From contig NC_056745.1 in assembly GCF_019279795.1 (NCBI RefSeq), forward strand, positions 1,486,723,134-1,486,787,133: DNA of 64,000 nt. Reading direction: 5' to 3'. Under the pieces are notes generated by a model. That model saw only the letters and a list, made by a program, of their open reading frames with translations, was not told the origin of the DNA and searched no databases. The translations under genes were made by a program, and so were the position numbers. Origin of the DNA: Protopterus annectens. Its lineage: Eukaryota; Chordata; Ceratodontiformes; Protopteridae. Below, in pieces: positions 25,871 to 38,221 of the stretch; position 1 is the first letter of the stretch, and every line of letters begins with the position of its first letter.

Positions 25871-26241
25871 GAAATGTTAGTGCTTACTAGGATAAGCAGA
25901 CGAGAATGGGAGAAATTTCCAAAGACAGTTTATAGTAGTGGCAGCCAACAATGGTTGGCAGAGTGGGTACTCTATTCTGGGTCTACGGAATACACTGAGA
26001 GGGTAAAAGTATTTAAGTATTTTAAAGGGAGTGGCTGCACAAATTATAGTTTTGCCCTTACTGGCAACAGCAATGAAAGAGAAGAGGAAGGGAATTTTGT
26101 GGTCAAGTTAATACAAGGGATAAGCAACATCAGGGAAAGTGGCCTTAATGTCACAATCTTTACAAATAACTTTTTCTCACTCCACTATGTTGTTCAGATT
26201 CAGCAAGCCCAATACCTAGCTGAGCAACTTGTTTTTATGTA
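25871..26241 (+). pseudogene. Possible piggyBac-type transposase remnant
   Basis: A 122-codon open frame contains TERVKVFKYFKGSGCTNYSF, SNEREEEGNFVVKLIQGI and NVTIFTNNFFSLHYVVQIQQ. The order 'tyrosine-containing strand, VVxxL, F-x-NNFF' resembles the middle of piggyBac transposases, where a DNFF motif carries a catalytic aspartate; here that position reads NNFF. No terminal repeats or TTAA pair were found. A tentative assignment. Confidence 0.4.
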
Positions 26242-26349
26242 ACAAAATAATGCACTTACACTAAAACATGTGAAAAGCAGTTCCAACAATAGAAATATTA
26301 GAAAAAAAGCACAAGCAATATAGTTTTTTCCTTTCCTAATGTAGAGGTA

Positions 26350-26640
26350 CTGAGAGAAAATAATCCCTTCTATGGAACAGGCTTCCCATCTATGTGCAGC
26401 AGAGTTCCTCCCTACCCCAATTCAAGTCCAACCTGAACAATTGGATGGGAAAACAGAAATTCATCCCTGGTTTGGCACCTATGTCTTTAATGGATGCAGG
26501 CAACCTGTAAATGGTTCCTCTCTCAGACCCCTGCTTACATTTATCAAGGGTATCAGAACTTGTCAGAGATTTGGGATGCATAGTTAGGCTTAAAAAGGCC
26601 CTTGTGCTCATTAGCCTAGTAAGCACATATAAATGTATGA
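26350..26640 (+). mobile_element. CR1-like LINE 3' fragment
   Basis: Reads LLWNRLPIYVQQSSSLPQFK followed by SNLNNWMGKQKFIPGLAPMS (26373-26480), the CR1 ORF2 C-terminal signature also present at 22.4, 50.7, 55.0 and 57.8 kb. A 3' UTR segment with CTAGTAAGCACATATAAATGTATGAACC follows. It is short and 5'-truncated. Confidence 0.75.
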
Positions 26641-29339
26641 ACCTTCACATTTAAAATGTATTTATGATAGCAATCCAAGAACCACAAAGAAACACTAGGC
26701 CATGCTATAATTCATAGATACCCAAATACCACAACTAAATGAAAAAAAATTCTGAAAACTTGGTGGCATTATTTTAGACATGAATATAAGTACAATACTA
26801 AGCAAAATATACCTCAGAGTCTATTGCACCCATTTGGAGCTGCCCTCAAAAACCATAAATATAAGTACATTCATGACCCATCTAGCTTTAAGATACAAAA
26901 CACTTATATTTCTTATCATTGCAATACAAGTATTTTAAACACAGTACACAATGTTTTTATAGGGTAAATCTGGTGTAATACACTATAAAGATGACATAAC
27001 AGCCATTACAGGTAGTGCTGGAGTAGGGTTTAAGTGATATCATCACATTTTCTAAATCCCAATTTGATCACCCTAGCAGTTTAAGAATAGTATTCTGGAC
27101 AGCAAAAGGTTGATGACTAACTTTAAATTAAAGAAATGTGAATGTTACAAAACTTTGGATGAATTTTATGCTCTACGTCTTTCTGCCTGGATACATCATC
27201 TGATTAAAAAAGTAAAGGTTTTGTGGAATTATCTACCATAATAAGACCCAAAAGTAATTTCAAGTCTACTGGGGATATCCAACTATTGCTTAATGTTCAT
27301 ACCAAAACTTTTATCACACTTGCTAAATATTTATGGGACCTTTCCAAGAAATTGGAGTTAAGAGCTTTGGTAAAATGTGCAAAGTAAAACAACTAAGGTA
27401 TGTTTAACATATGATAAAGTAATGACCTATTTTTACCTAAACAAAGATACTCAGCAGAAGACATTCCAGTTGGGCTGAGTGACATTAACATAGAGGGATG
27501 GTGAATGAAACAGAGACAGTACCATTGCTAGCAGTGCAATCTAAGAGACTAAGAAAAGACACAGACAGAACTGGAAGCTATAGCTATCCTGTGGAGAAGC
27601 AGGTATTGTCATTTATATCTACATGGTACCAGTTCTTACACCTGCAGATCACCATAAACCTCTAAAAGTGACTTAGAGTATCACTAGGTCTATTCTTTAG
27701 TCAGAGCTGAAAGTGAGTTTCATAATACAGCCATACTCTTTTACTTCAAAAACAGGACAGAAAATTATTTTTTTCTAAAGAAAACTGAGTACTGGAGTGG
27801 TTGAAAACATACCACAGTATTAAATGCAACCAAAGACTATGACGTTGGAAAAAATAAAGACGTGTGGCAAAAATTCAAATAACTTTTTCAAAGCAGCACG
27901 TGATACAAACTCAGCCATGGTACATGCTATTGAATTATATTTAACTCCTTCCCTCCAGTACAGCTCCTTTGAGTGTGTACCTTTATCTCCCAGTGGGTGT
28001 GGCTTAAACCTTTAAAAAACTGAGGTTATCATCTTGCAGTTGTAAAAATGCTCATTGGCAGAGGTCATAGGTCAATAATGGTGTTTGCCATCAAGTATAC
28101 TTCAAGATAAAATATTCTGACACCTTGTATGTAGCATGGTTTTGGAGTTATTAATGCTATATGAATAAATGTTATTTGACGCCTACAGGCACAGTAGGAG
28201 TTAACTGCAGAAACGGCTAGAGATGCACTCAGCTGTATTGAGTTAAAAGAATATGCTAACTGCCAGTACAGTGTAACAGTGTCGTCTGATGGCAAATGTA
28301 TATTCAGAACACCAAGACAAGTTGTACTATTATCTTTACATGCATGAGTACTGGCAATAGCCTATGTAATATATTAACAAATGGTCAGAAGAAAAAAATA
28401 TTACCCAGAGAAAGGACTCGGTTACCAGATGTAGACAGATATATCAATGATAGGTTATATAGTTGCTTGATGTATGTAAATCCAGCAGTTTAGCACAAAG
28501 AATTAAAACTAAGATCTGAGAATAAGCATCAGCCTGTACTCCGATACTCCGGAAACCTATTCTGTGACTCTGAAAATGTCGCTAACTACATATCTCCCCC
28601 ACTGCACACATGCAAATAGATAATGGTGCCTAGTGAGTTTGCCTGGCCAAAAAGACATATATTAGTTCAGAATAACCAGACACAGAACACTTAAATGAGT
28701 CTAGTTAAAAAGGCATACACTTTAAGTGAAAGTGCAAAAAGTCAGGAAAGCGATCGCTCATGATGATGTGGGGCTCTTGCCTTCCTTACTACTGTCTTCA
28801 GTACCTGCACCCACCTACGTGGTATGATAGATGGCTTCAGCATCTTTCCTGTGAAAGAATCTGTTGCATCTATCTCAGCTACAATAGTAATACACATCGT
28901 ATTTTCACTGTCAGGAATTCCAGATATATTCAGAACTAGTAATGGTTCACCTTTCAATGCAAAATGATTAATATTTAAACGTATAATTATTCCACTATAA
29001 CCACAAGCTGATAATTTCATTTAGAAATCTGTGAGCATCTTAGGGGAAAGTTTTAAAATTAACTGGTGTAAAAGGAACTCCATCAATCAATATTTTCAGT
29101 TATTTCTATGGTAATTTGATATTAAACCCCTTCCCTATTGCACATTCATCATATAACTGTTACTAAAAATTAGTGTTTAAAATTGATGTACTGTTATTCA
29201 ATGATTAATGAAACACGAAAGATGTGACAAACATGGGTTTCCTTTTTGAAAAGCCAGGATGAAAAAACTTTTTTTTACACTTTGTTGACAAGGTTTGTGC
29301 ACTAGGACAATGTCATTTTTTCAGGAGAGACCCTAGGTA
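26641..29339. other. Unassigned AT-rich intergenic sequence
   Basis: About 2.7 kb without recognisable genes. Small frames, for example 28296-28493 with RTRLPDVDRYINDR, have no domain I can name. No tandem array or clear element end was seen. Confidence 0.5.
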
Positions 29340-29589
29340 GTCTTCATACTGTCTGGGCGAAATTTGGCCAGGATACTGGGGAACTTCCTCTACTTGTTAT
29401 TGTTGAGAGAGGAACCCATTTTGGAGGATCACTTTCTGTTTCCATTCCTGGTGTAGAGGTGGTCCAGAGAAATAAGGAGGCAGATGGAAAGAGAAAGAGA
29501 TGATGGATTGTTAATAGAAACAAACGAGAAAGCAAATATCGAGACCAGAGAATGTGTGCTGGATGCTGGATTCTGAGACAATGTTTCAA

Positions 29590-30520
29590 ATAAACCTGTT
29601 TGATGGAGATGAGTCAGCAAATGATGGATGTGTAATTACAACCCTCCAGTCAGGAGGGTTGAGGGATGATTTAGTTAAAGAAACGGTGCAAAATGAGCTG
29701 AAAAGTGAAGATGTTTCCTGGAGAACATTATAGAGAAAATTCAAAAGGAGGCTGCAAAGACAATCCTGAAGAGGAACAGTGGTGAGATGGAAAAGAAAAT
29801 TATGCAGAGACAGTAAAAGAAGGCAAAAGGGAGTAGCAGAAAAGGCCAAAGAAAATGAAAAACAGAAGTACAGGGTAAGGATTCAAAATAAAGAAGACAA
29901 AGAAATGGACAGGGATGAAGTGGAAAATTTTACTAGCTTCTTTGGGTGTAAAAGCATATGAGGTAAGATCATTTATTCTTATTAACAAAGAGACATTTTG
30001 TGACATTAGATTTGAGACTGTTTTTTCAATGGAAAAATTTCTTAGTGAATATGAAAAAAAGAAAGACGGCAACCCATGGAATGTTTATGTTATAAAAGCG
30101 TTTAGAAGGGAAGCAAAAAGAAATTCTATGTTCAATTTCGAGCAAAGGTAGAAGGACAGACTTTGAAAGGATATTTGAAAACTGTTTTACAGAAGTATTT
30201 GACATTGCAAAAGTTTATGACAAAAGGGTTTTATGGACTAGTGGCGGAGACTGTAATATTGTGTTAAAATAGAAGGAGAAAGAATATATGTATAGCAAGC
30301 ATGATAAATGTGGAGGGGAATAGGGGTGTTATAAAATAATGGGGACAACCCAAAATGTTTTTGTGGAAAAGAAGGACATTTGATAGGTAATAGTGACAAA
30401 AGAAAAGGTTATATTTGTGGGAAAATCATAGATAATGCAAACAAATGTATTAAAATGTTATAAATGTAATAAACTTTGGACATTTATGGATGGATTGTAA
30501 AAATGAAAAGAAGACCGAGG
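29590..30520 (+). pseudogene. Tx1-like ORF1 (CCHC RNA-binding protein) pseudogene
   Basis: In frame at 29950-30110 is AYEVRSFILINKETFCDIRF then EKFLSEYEKKKDGNPWNVYV, a block typical of Tx1-like ORF1. A basic, charged stretch (29780-29930) precedes it. Downstream, 30350-30500 shows CGKEGHLIGNSDK, GYICGKIIDNANKC and CYKCNKLWTFMDG, three degraded zinc knuckles. ORF1 proteins of this group bind element RNA; this one is broken by stops and shifts after 30150. Confidence 0.6.
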
Positions 30521-30738
30521 AAAAAGACAGAAAATGAAGAAAGAGAAGACATTTTAGAAGTAGAAACAGAAGAAAATTATACCAGAAAATAAAGAGAACA
30601 TAGAAGAAGGTTCTGAAATAAGCGACGAAGAAGACAAACTGGGAGATAGTCAAAGGGAAAACAGAATTGCACTGGCAAAATGGTAACAGACAGAAAAAAT
30701 TAAAGTGATAAGTAGAACAGAAAACAGAAAGGAAATGC

Positions 30739-30900
30739 ATGAAAACGAATTTATACATCTCATGAGTGGGGCTAACGAATTTATAAAAACGAATTTATAC
30801 ATCTCATGAGTGGGGCTAACGAATTTATAAAAACAAATTTATACATCTCATGAGTGGGGCTAACGAATTTATAAAAACGAATTTATACATCTCATGAGTG
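30739..30900. repeat. Four-copy ~44-bp tandem repeat
   Basis: Units of ACGAATTTATACATCTCATG plus AGTGGGGCTAACGAATTTAT, repeated almost identically. The last unit runs straight into the SINE at 30899, so the repeat may derive from the SINE target site. Confidence 0.9.
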
Positions 30901-31045
30901 GGAGCTGGTGTAATGGTTAAGGTGCTTCACTCACACACAAACAGTGCAGTCCTTGGTTCCCTGCTTGGCAAGTGAAATTGCCTAGGCTTAAAATAACCTG
31001 TTAAGAAAGCTAGTCTAGTAACTAGCTATGAACATATAGAGCCAT
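30899..31045 (+). mobile_element. tRNA-derived SINE with CR1-like 3' tail
   Basis: The head has an A-box-like TGGTGTAATGGTTAAGG and a B-box-like TTGGTTCCCTGC. The body has GCCTAGGCTTAAAATAACC, and the tail AGTCTAGTAACTAGCTATGAAC resembles the CR1 terminus at 22284-22345. It is the same family as 34266-34404 on the other strand. A tail shared with CR1 suggests mobilisation by CR1 machinery. Confidence 0.7.
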
Positions 31046-31059
31046 GAATCTAAGGAAAA

Positions 31060-32330
31060 TTAACATTTTAGAGTGCTTTCTGTAAATGTGAATAATATTA
31101 AGAATAGAGTAAGAACAATAACAATTTTGCAGTGCTGCAACACATGTGATGCAGATGTAATTATATAAGATGACAACATTTTAATGAATGAAGAAACATT
31201 ACAAAAAGAGAAAGTGTGGGGAAGAAAGATAATCGGGAATTTGAGAAATGATGGATGTTCTGGAATAGCTACATTCTGCAGAAATACAGTAAAGACATTA
31301 GTTGCAACTTTAGCAAAAATGTGAAGATTAATCATTGTTGATTTAAAATGGAACGAACAAGTATATAGCTCAGTTTAAAGACCCTGTGTTTCTGAAATAT
31401 AGCCAAACAGTCCACTTATGCTGTGTTGATGAGGTCATAAGAAAGCAGAAACACGCATGCCCACAGCTAGTGGGGCTTTGCTTTATTGGCCTGAATGAAA
31501 GAAGGAAAAAGGTAACGGCCATTCAGAAGCCAATCACCTGAAACATGTGCTGTCCTTAAGGGATCATTAGCACATATCCCATGGGCCTCTATTAGAGCAG
31601 GTTTAAGGTATCACACAGTGAAAACTCTAGCTTAGCTAGGTTTTTCTTGTTGGTTTGTCTGTGTGACCTTTTTACTTTTTGGTTTGGATGTTAGTTGGGA
31701 TATTATGCAGACAACTTAATCAATGGACATCAGCTGGATTTTGTGTTTCTGAAGTATAGCCAAAGAGTAACAGTCCACTTACTGTGTGCTGACAAGGTCA
31801 TAAGAAGTACAAAACATATAGGTACGCAGCTAGTGGGGTTTGGCATTATTGGACTCAATGAATCTGTAAAAAAGTAAGACAATCAAAAGCCGTACTCATG
31901 AAACATTTGATGTCCTTAAGGATTCGTTTGCACATATCCCATGGGCCTCAATTACAGGAGGTTTAAGGTATCACACAGTAAAAATTCTAGCTTAACAAGG
32001 TTTTTCTTATAGTTTTTACTAATTGTAAAGAAAGAGAAACCTTATTTCATCAGATTTTAGACTACGTAGTGATAAACATGAATAATATAATAACAAGAGA
32101 TTTTTATTATAATTTAAGAAGTAAGAGTAAAAAGAAAGGAAATGGTATAAGAAAAAGTGTTAGGAGTTAAAAGATGTGGCAAGTTAAAATGCTGGGACAA
32201 AAATGCATGGACTTACAAAAGGGGTGTGTATAGAACTGAAATAGATTATTTTATAGTATCAGACAGTTTAGTTATTGGAGAAGGGGGTTAGTGTAAACAG
32301 GGTTTTCTGATCATCTTGCAATATGAGATA
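31060..32330 (+). pseudogene. Tx1-like APE endonuclease pseudogene (split)
   Basis: The N-terminal part (31060-31345) reads LSVNVNNIKNRVRTITILQ by one frame choice, then DDNILMNEETLQKEKVWGR. The C-terminal part resumes after 32020 and includes IDYFIVSDSLVIGEGG (about 32240-32290) and a frame-shifted SDHLAI at about 32310. The two halves are separated by a 650-bp insertion carrying paired direct repeats. Stops and shifts are numerous. Confidence 0.6.
31386..32012. repeat. Pair of ~270-bp direct repeats inserted in a LINE endonuclease
   Basis: Copy a (31386-31652) and copy b (31743-32012) share GTGTTTCTGAA(A/G)TATAGCC, CACATATCCCATGGGCCTC and GTTTAAGGTATCACACAGT. Copy a contains TTGATGAGG...AGAAAC and copy b CTGACAAGG...CAAAAC, at a spacing reminiscent of a decayed hammerhead, so Penelope pseudo-LTRs are possible. 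Helix II is poor in both. They could equally be tandem SINEs. Confidence 0.6.
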
Positions 32331-32880
32331 AAAGAAAACAAGGATTATATAAAATAGTCAAAGGAATAAAAAGGATAAATGAGAAAACATGGAAGGAAGA
32401 AGGAAGGAGATTAGTAATACAGTTATGGCAACATCATATTACTGTGAGAACATTTTATAAAAAACTGGTTTGAATAGTGGATGATATTTAAAGAAAAATA
32501 TAAAAAATTTTTTTTTTTCCCAGTGGCAATATGATATGAGAAAAGTAGAGAAAGAAAAATATAAAATAACATAGGATGATGCATTGGAAGGTTTAGAACA
32601 TAATGACAGAAAGTACTTTGGCAAAAGAAAAAATTAAATAAAAGAAATTAAGGAAAACTACAAGAATTCTTATATAAGCAAAGATATTTTACAAGGAAAC
32701 GGAGAGGAAGTATCAAGTTAGTTAAGCAGATTAGTAAAAGAAGATCGTAGTGTAATGAGAGAAATAAAAAATGTAAAAGGAGAAAGAGAATGAACCCAGA
32801 AAAGGATTATGAATAGTGTAGTATAATATGTACAAGAAATGTTTTAAGAAAAAAAGAAGGCAGTGAAAAAAACATGCAGG

Positions 32881-33439
32881 GCGATTCAATACAGCCTACA
32901 TGGTTATTTTTTACCATCTTTGCATCGGGTCACGGACACTTTAGATTCAGTAAGCACCATGTACAGGTGATCACCCCTGCACAAACAAGGTAAACACTGT
33001 GGCATGCTAATTACAACATATTCACCTGAATTACATGCTAATTAACGAATCTTACGTGGTGGAGCTATTCAACAAGCTGTAAAGCAACCTTGTTGACTCT
33101 GTGCTGGTGTTCCACGTGAATTCCCAGACTTTTGGAATACAGTCACTGAAAGGAGTCTACACAGACAGAATAAAAAGTAAAAGGTGTGAGATTTGTACAG
33201 AACTGACCTTAGCATGTGACAGCATCAGATACAGGCTGGATGCAACACAAGGAGAGTAACAACAGCAACATAATCCATTTTTGGGCTACAACAGAAATGC
33301 AGCTTTGCTCCCCCACCCCCAATGAACAATACACTTGTAAGTAATACAGACAGATGTACACTAATCAAAATGAGTATATTAGACTATTCATAATTAAATA
33401 TCAACATATGCAATATGTAGCTGACAAAATGTAGGCATA
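32881..33439. other. Unassigned segment between LINE end and family X copy 1
   Basis: Begins GCAGGGCGATTCAATACAGC just where the Tx1-like LINE ends; this could be an element terminus, but no partner terminus was found. No coding signal. Confidence 0.4.
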
Positions 33440-33545
33440 TCTATCTAAAATTCAGTACTCCTCTTGGCAGATACATCAAGTCCTCCCCCACAACACTATC
33501 ATCATTATCACCTCACTCCACCACTGGCTGGAGCAGTTGAATGCA

Positions 33546-33789
33546 CCTTCTCCTTCACTTAGTTTGTTTGTTTGTGTCTTTCGGCTTTTCCCGGTTAGGG
33601 GTCATCACAGCGGAACTCCGGCCCGCTAATGATTGGCAGTAGAGTTTTACATGCTGGCTTGCCGGGCCTAACGCACAACCTTCAATGAAGGAACAGCCAT
33701 TCATGCATGTCGCCACACAGAAGACGCTCTAACTGAGAACTGAATGGGCAATGTCTAACTGTGATGCGACAACACTACCGCAGCACCAC
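33546..33789 (-). mobile_element. tRNA-derived SINE inserted in family X copy 1
   Basis: On the minus strand it starts GGGGTGGTGCTGCGGTAGTG (A-box-like, 33796-33777) followed by TTGTCGCATCACAGTTAGAC. It ends with CGCTGTGATGACCCC, GGGAAAAGCCGAAAGACAC and an (ACAA)n tail. The 'gctgtggcgacccc...aagccgaaag' ending is widespread among fish and other vertebrate SINE-like repeats. The uninterrupted sequence of copy 2 at 59090 shows the empty site. Confidence 0.6.
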
Positions 33790-34265
33790 CCCGATGAATT
33801 AGAGCAGCATCTCCAGCCAGCATAGGCATGCACCAACAGTGTGGCTCACAATCCCACGCACCATCCCTAGCAACTCAGTGGGGGTTTGAAACTCACCAGC
33901 TCTGCCACTGCTCTAAGAAAGAACCACTGGACTATCCTCCAGGGCAGGATTACCTGAAGGGGCAGGTGGTGCTGCCAGTTTGGCTCCCAGATGTGCTGAA
34001 CAATGGTGTCATAGCTGGTGCAGTGGGAAAAGGCAGATCCTGTGGGACAGCCCTACTCTGCTGTGCTGTGGAGCATTTTGTGATGTGGTACACATGGATG
34101 ACATGGACACATTTTGATGACGTAATAAACTAAAACAAAAAAATTAAAATATGAAATAAATTAAACAAAAAATAAAAAGAGAGAGGTAAGGATTGGGTGA
34201 GAGAAAAAGAGCAATAAGATTCGTACCTTCATATGTGACATTAACACAATTATCGGACTCTGTTA

Positions 34266-34404
34266 TAGGTCATAGATTAGTACTAGGCTAACTCCTCATG
34301 GGGGCCATGTTAAGCCTAGCCAGTTACTCCATGTTAGAATCAAACCCTGCACCTTTTGTCTACAAAGTAAGCACCTTAACCATCATATCATTCTCCCGCC
34401 TGTT
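34266..34404 (-). mobile_element. tRNA-derived SINE with CR1-like 3' tail
   Basis: Minus strand: A-box-like GATATGATGGTTAAGGTGC and B-box-like AGGGTTTGATTCT. The body is GGCTAGGCTTAACATGGCC and the tail AGTTAGCCTAGTACTAATCT then ATGACCTAT. The tail resembles the end of the CR1-like element at 22284-22345. Same family as 30899-31045. It is absent from the matching site of family X copy 2. Confidence 0.72.
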
Positions 34405-34925
34405 ATCTTACGCTTTACTCTTAAGACTACCACCACCTAACAGAAAACTTTTAACACTACCAGCTCCTAACAGATACACACTATACCACAGATTGTAGCA
34501 AGTACTGCTTAACATGTGGATATATTGCACATTATGCCTGTTCCAGTTATACAGATTTCAGTAGGGAATGTGTGCCAGTGATATAGATCTTTTACTTTAA
34601 ACCTTTAAGTCACGCATAATTGAAGGATTAACAGTATTGTATATTTGGGAAGTGTGGTATTTGAACCAACAACCTCTGGCTGAAATCTAATATTGTATTC
34701 TTGAGTTGTGCCACACACTAATGCATACATACTTGCTTTTACAGTTGAGACGTGTCTGCTCAATTTGATATAACTGTATAAAATACCAAACAAGCTATCT
34801 TTAACTTTTAATGCTACAATAACACTCCTCTTCTGCTGCATATATACCACATGCCTCCCTCATCCTCACCAATCTAGCACCGTGGGTCCTAACATTGCAC
34901 TCCCTTATCATGGCAGCTGTGGAAA

Positions 34926-36182
34926 AAGCAGAAAAGAATAGAATTTATCTCCTCTGAACTACAAACCCTAACACAGAACATATTTAGCACAGTTGAGGCA
35001 TGGTTCTTGAAACGCTGCCTACTTTTGAATGCCAATAAAACCAAACTCCTGCTTTTTAGACCTAATAGTAAGTCCCCCCTCTTAGACTTCACTATTACTT
35101 CCAATAATGGTACACATATAGTCCCCGACTCTACCACTAAACTGTTAGGTATTATAATTGACAATAACTTCACCTTTGATAACTACATTAATAATACTAT
35201 TAAAACCCTAAATAGAAAACTTGGCTCCTTATATAGAATTAAAACCTTTCTAAGTCCACAGGCCAAAATTACACTCGCTCACTCTCATCTTACTTCTACT
35301 CTTCTTTATGCCTCACCCATATACACTAACCTAAAGAAAAATAACCTCACTAAACTAGAAAATGCATACAATAGCATTGCCAGATTTGCTACTGGAAACC
35401 CATTTAGAACTCACCACTGCCAGAATCTACTACAACTAAACTGGCTAGAACTGAAAAATACACTACTACTCTCCCAACTTACCTTTGTTCACAGGATATT
35501 TCACCAACCAAAAAATACCCCTATACTTTCTGACCTTATTTCTCCCTATTCTAATCTAAATTCACTACACTGCTCTAATAAACTTCTTGTGAAGCTAACT
35601 AAGTCCAATAACATTGCAGGTGATTCTCTATTCTCCAACACCATAGGTAAATATTAGAATCTACTACCTACCACTCTAACTATTACATCATCACCCTTCC
35701 TCTTTAAACAAAAGGTCAAACAACACCTAAAAACACTCTGGCTATGCCCATGCATCAATCCCGACTAATCTTATACACCCTCTCTTACCTCTGTTCACTC
35801 ACTCCCTTCAGAAGACTATCTCAAAAACACCTTTGTTAATTAGCCTCTGATGCAAATTAATTTAGAACGTTGTATGGTTGTATGGTTTTTACTTGCTTAT
35901 GCAATTTATACTCTTCATGAATGTTTTACTAAAGTATAACTCCCCTATTCTTATACTGTAAATAAAAGTAAATGTCCTTCCTAGTATAATTTTTCTACTA
36001 GTATATTTTAGATTGAACCTTATGTCTGTTTGTATTCTTACTAACTGCTTGCTTTTTTTATGTAATGACTTGTTTGTATTAACTTTAATGTGGAGCATTT
36101 CTCCCCGGGCCTCTGCTGAAAATGGACATATATCCAGTTGGACTAGCCCGGTAAACAAATGTAAAATAAATAAAATAAATAA
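34926..36182 (+). mobile_element. L2-like LINE, 5'-truncated
   Basis: Contains the ORF2 C-terminal half, a 3' UTR and an AAATAAATAAA tail. It sits between blocks B and C of family X copy 1 where copy 2 is continuous (58298); AGAATA at both edges may be the target duplication. The open frame 35007-35657 reads LLLNANKTKLLLFRPNSK, STTKLLGIIIDNNFTFDNY and SIARFATGNPFRTHH, after the RT active site, and stops at 35657. The 3' end CTCTGCTGAAAATGGACATAT resembles the end of the 8.4-14.8 kb element. Confidence 0.82.
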
Positions 36183-36336
36183 AATTTATTTATTTATTTA
36201 CCGGGAAAGTCTGACTGGGCCAGAAGCCCATTTTCAGCAGAGGCCCAAGGAGAAAAGCTCCACAGAAATACAAGCAGTATACAATAATTAGATAGAACAA
36301 CAGTATACATACAATAAGTTGCAGAATACATATCTT
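36183..36336 (-). mobile_element. L2-like LINE 3' end fragment, tail to tail
   Basis: Plus strand starts TTTATTTATTTATTTACCGG and continues with GAAGCCCATTTTCAGCAGAG and GAGAAAAGCTCCAC, the reverse complement of the L2-like 3' end. Only about 150 bp of 3' UTR is present. It joins the preceding element's A/T tail directly, making a near-palindromic junction at 36165-36200. Confidence 0.8.
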
Positions 36337-36908
36337 CTAGAATACCATTACGAATACCAGTCTTGCCTGTATTCAGCTTTTAAGCCTTACAAGTACTGTC
36401 TGTAGCTGATACTTACACAGCTGTGGGATGTCCTCCACCCTATAATCCTTGATCCTAGTATCAAGGGTATCTCACTTCCATTGGTGTAGGTCACCAGTGC
36501 AGGGGATACCAGTGTTACTGGTTACAGGCCAGGCCAAACTATCTCGAACATCTCACTTATACTAGGACTCAGAATAGTCCCCCTGCAGTAGCCTGGCACT
36601 GTGGTGTTTCACTAGGAGACCAATAAAATCTTGGACTCCTGGACATCTCATCTATGAACCTTAAATCTCACACCCTTTCCTCAAATGCCTGCCATGGCTA
36701 CCATAGATAAAGAGCAATAGAGAATGATGGTTTCTCACCAATTCTAGTTATTGAGTTTACTGGGAGTGTGCACACTGTTTGAAAATATTACGCACCACCT
36801 ACCATTGTACAAGCATGGTGCTCGGCAGTGCACACCCCCAAACCCCACATTTGCATGATGGTAAGTGGTACACAACAGTGGCATGCTGTGAAAAATTATA
36901 CAGGCAGA

Positions 36909-37033
<125 letters not shown>

Positions 37034-37650
37034 GGCAAATGTGAAGTCCGTGCTAGTCCAGATAGCAGAAATATACTTACAGGAACATAATACACAGTAT
37101 ACTCACAGTCATACACTTGATAATAAATGTGATAATACATAGATAGATAAATAAATAAACAGAGATAATATTAGCGTCTCACCCTCATACATATAATTAA
37201 TATCATGTACACTATGTCAAGTGTTATAAGTGAGAGTAACTATAACTGGAAGTGGAACAACAGTATAAGTGGATGGAATATATTACATTTGAACCCAGGG
37301 CCATGTGTATTGCAACTCTATACTTACACTTGTTGCCACAAGACAGTTGCAATAACAGCTCTTCATGTTTCAGTTCATTGCTATAAACTGTAATGAGACA
37401 AGTGGAAAAAAAAGTTGCACACCCTGTACTAGAACCCAGGACCATCTGTACTTCTACCATACACTTATACCTTCTGCCACAGGTAATAGCATTGACTCAA
37501 TATACCCTGTTTCTACTCTGTTGACTTTCTGGGTGGTCCACTTATCCAGTTTGTGTACTGCCGGGCTTCACGCAAGCAAGATCAGCACAGCCAAGCCTGA
37601 CATTCTTTTTCTCCGGTTACTGTGTTTGTGCTAAGCAGTGCATAAAGGGA

Positions 37651-38124
37651 GAAATAGTAGAAATTAATGAAAAGCACATGAGATATTTCTACATAGGTCT
37701 GGATTTCAACTCTCACTCCAATGTACCTTCAGAAAACAGGATGGGTGCCTTATCACTCTTTGTCATGCAAATGGTTTTCCAGCAAAGAACTGAAGTAATT
37801 TTTTCACACAACCAACTGCAACAGAATGTACACTGATCGTGTGCCTCTCAACCTGGAAACATCAAAAATCTGGACAACAGCTCATGAAAAGAAGGTACAA
37901 CGGGCCAAAAATCGGGACATATAATTTGCATACATAATTAAGTAACCCCACCCACTCCAGTGGAATTGTGGGATGCCAATATTCAAAGTTTCCTTGATCA
38001 CTTTGACATATTTTTAATCAAACTGGAATCTGTTACTTTTAATGCTAGGTACTATGTCGGTATGTTGGTAAGAAGAAGTGGTGAACAATATAATTTTAAA
38101 CTTAATTCAGTGCCTTCAATCATG

Positions 38125-38221
<97 letters not shown>

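Larger units (their letters stand above)
29340..32880 (+). mobile_element. Tx1-like (L1-clade) LINE, interrupted, plus
   Basis: The same family as the minus-strand copy at 20.6-22.3 kb, holding the complementary part. It runs ORF1, zinc knuckles, endonuclease, then an RT linker cut off near 32880. Within it lie a 4-copy short tandem repeat and a SINE (30739-31045), and a pair of ~270-bp direct repeats (31386-32012) that split the endonuclease. RT catalytic motifs were not found. Confidence 0.65.

Noticed and set aside
28742-29020. 92-codon minus-strand ORF as a small gene
   Set aside because: No domain, no neighbouring exon or promoter signal. Similar random frames occur across the unassigned AT-rich DNA.
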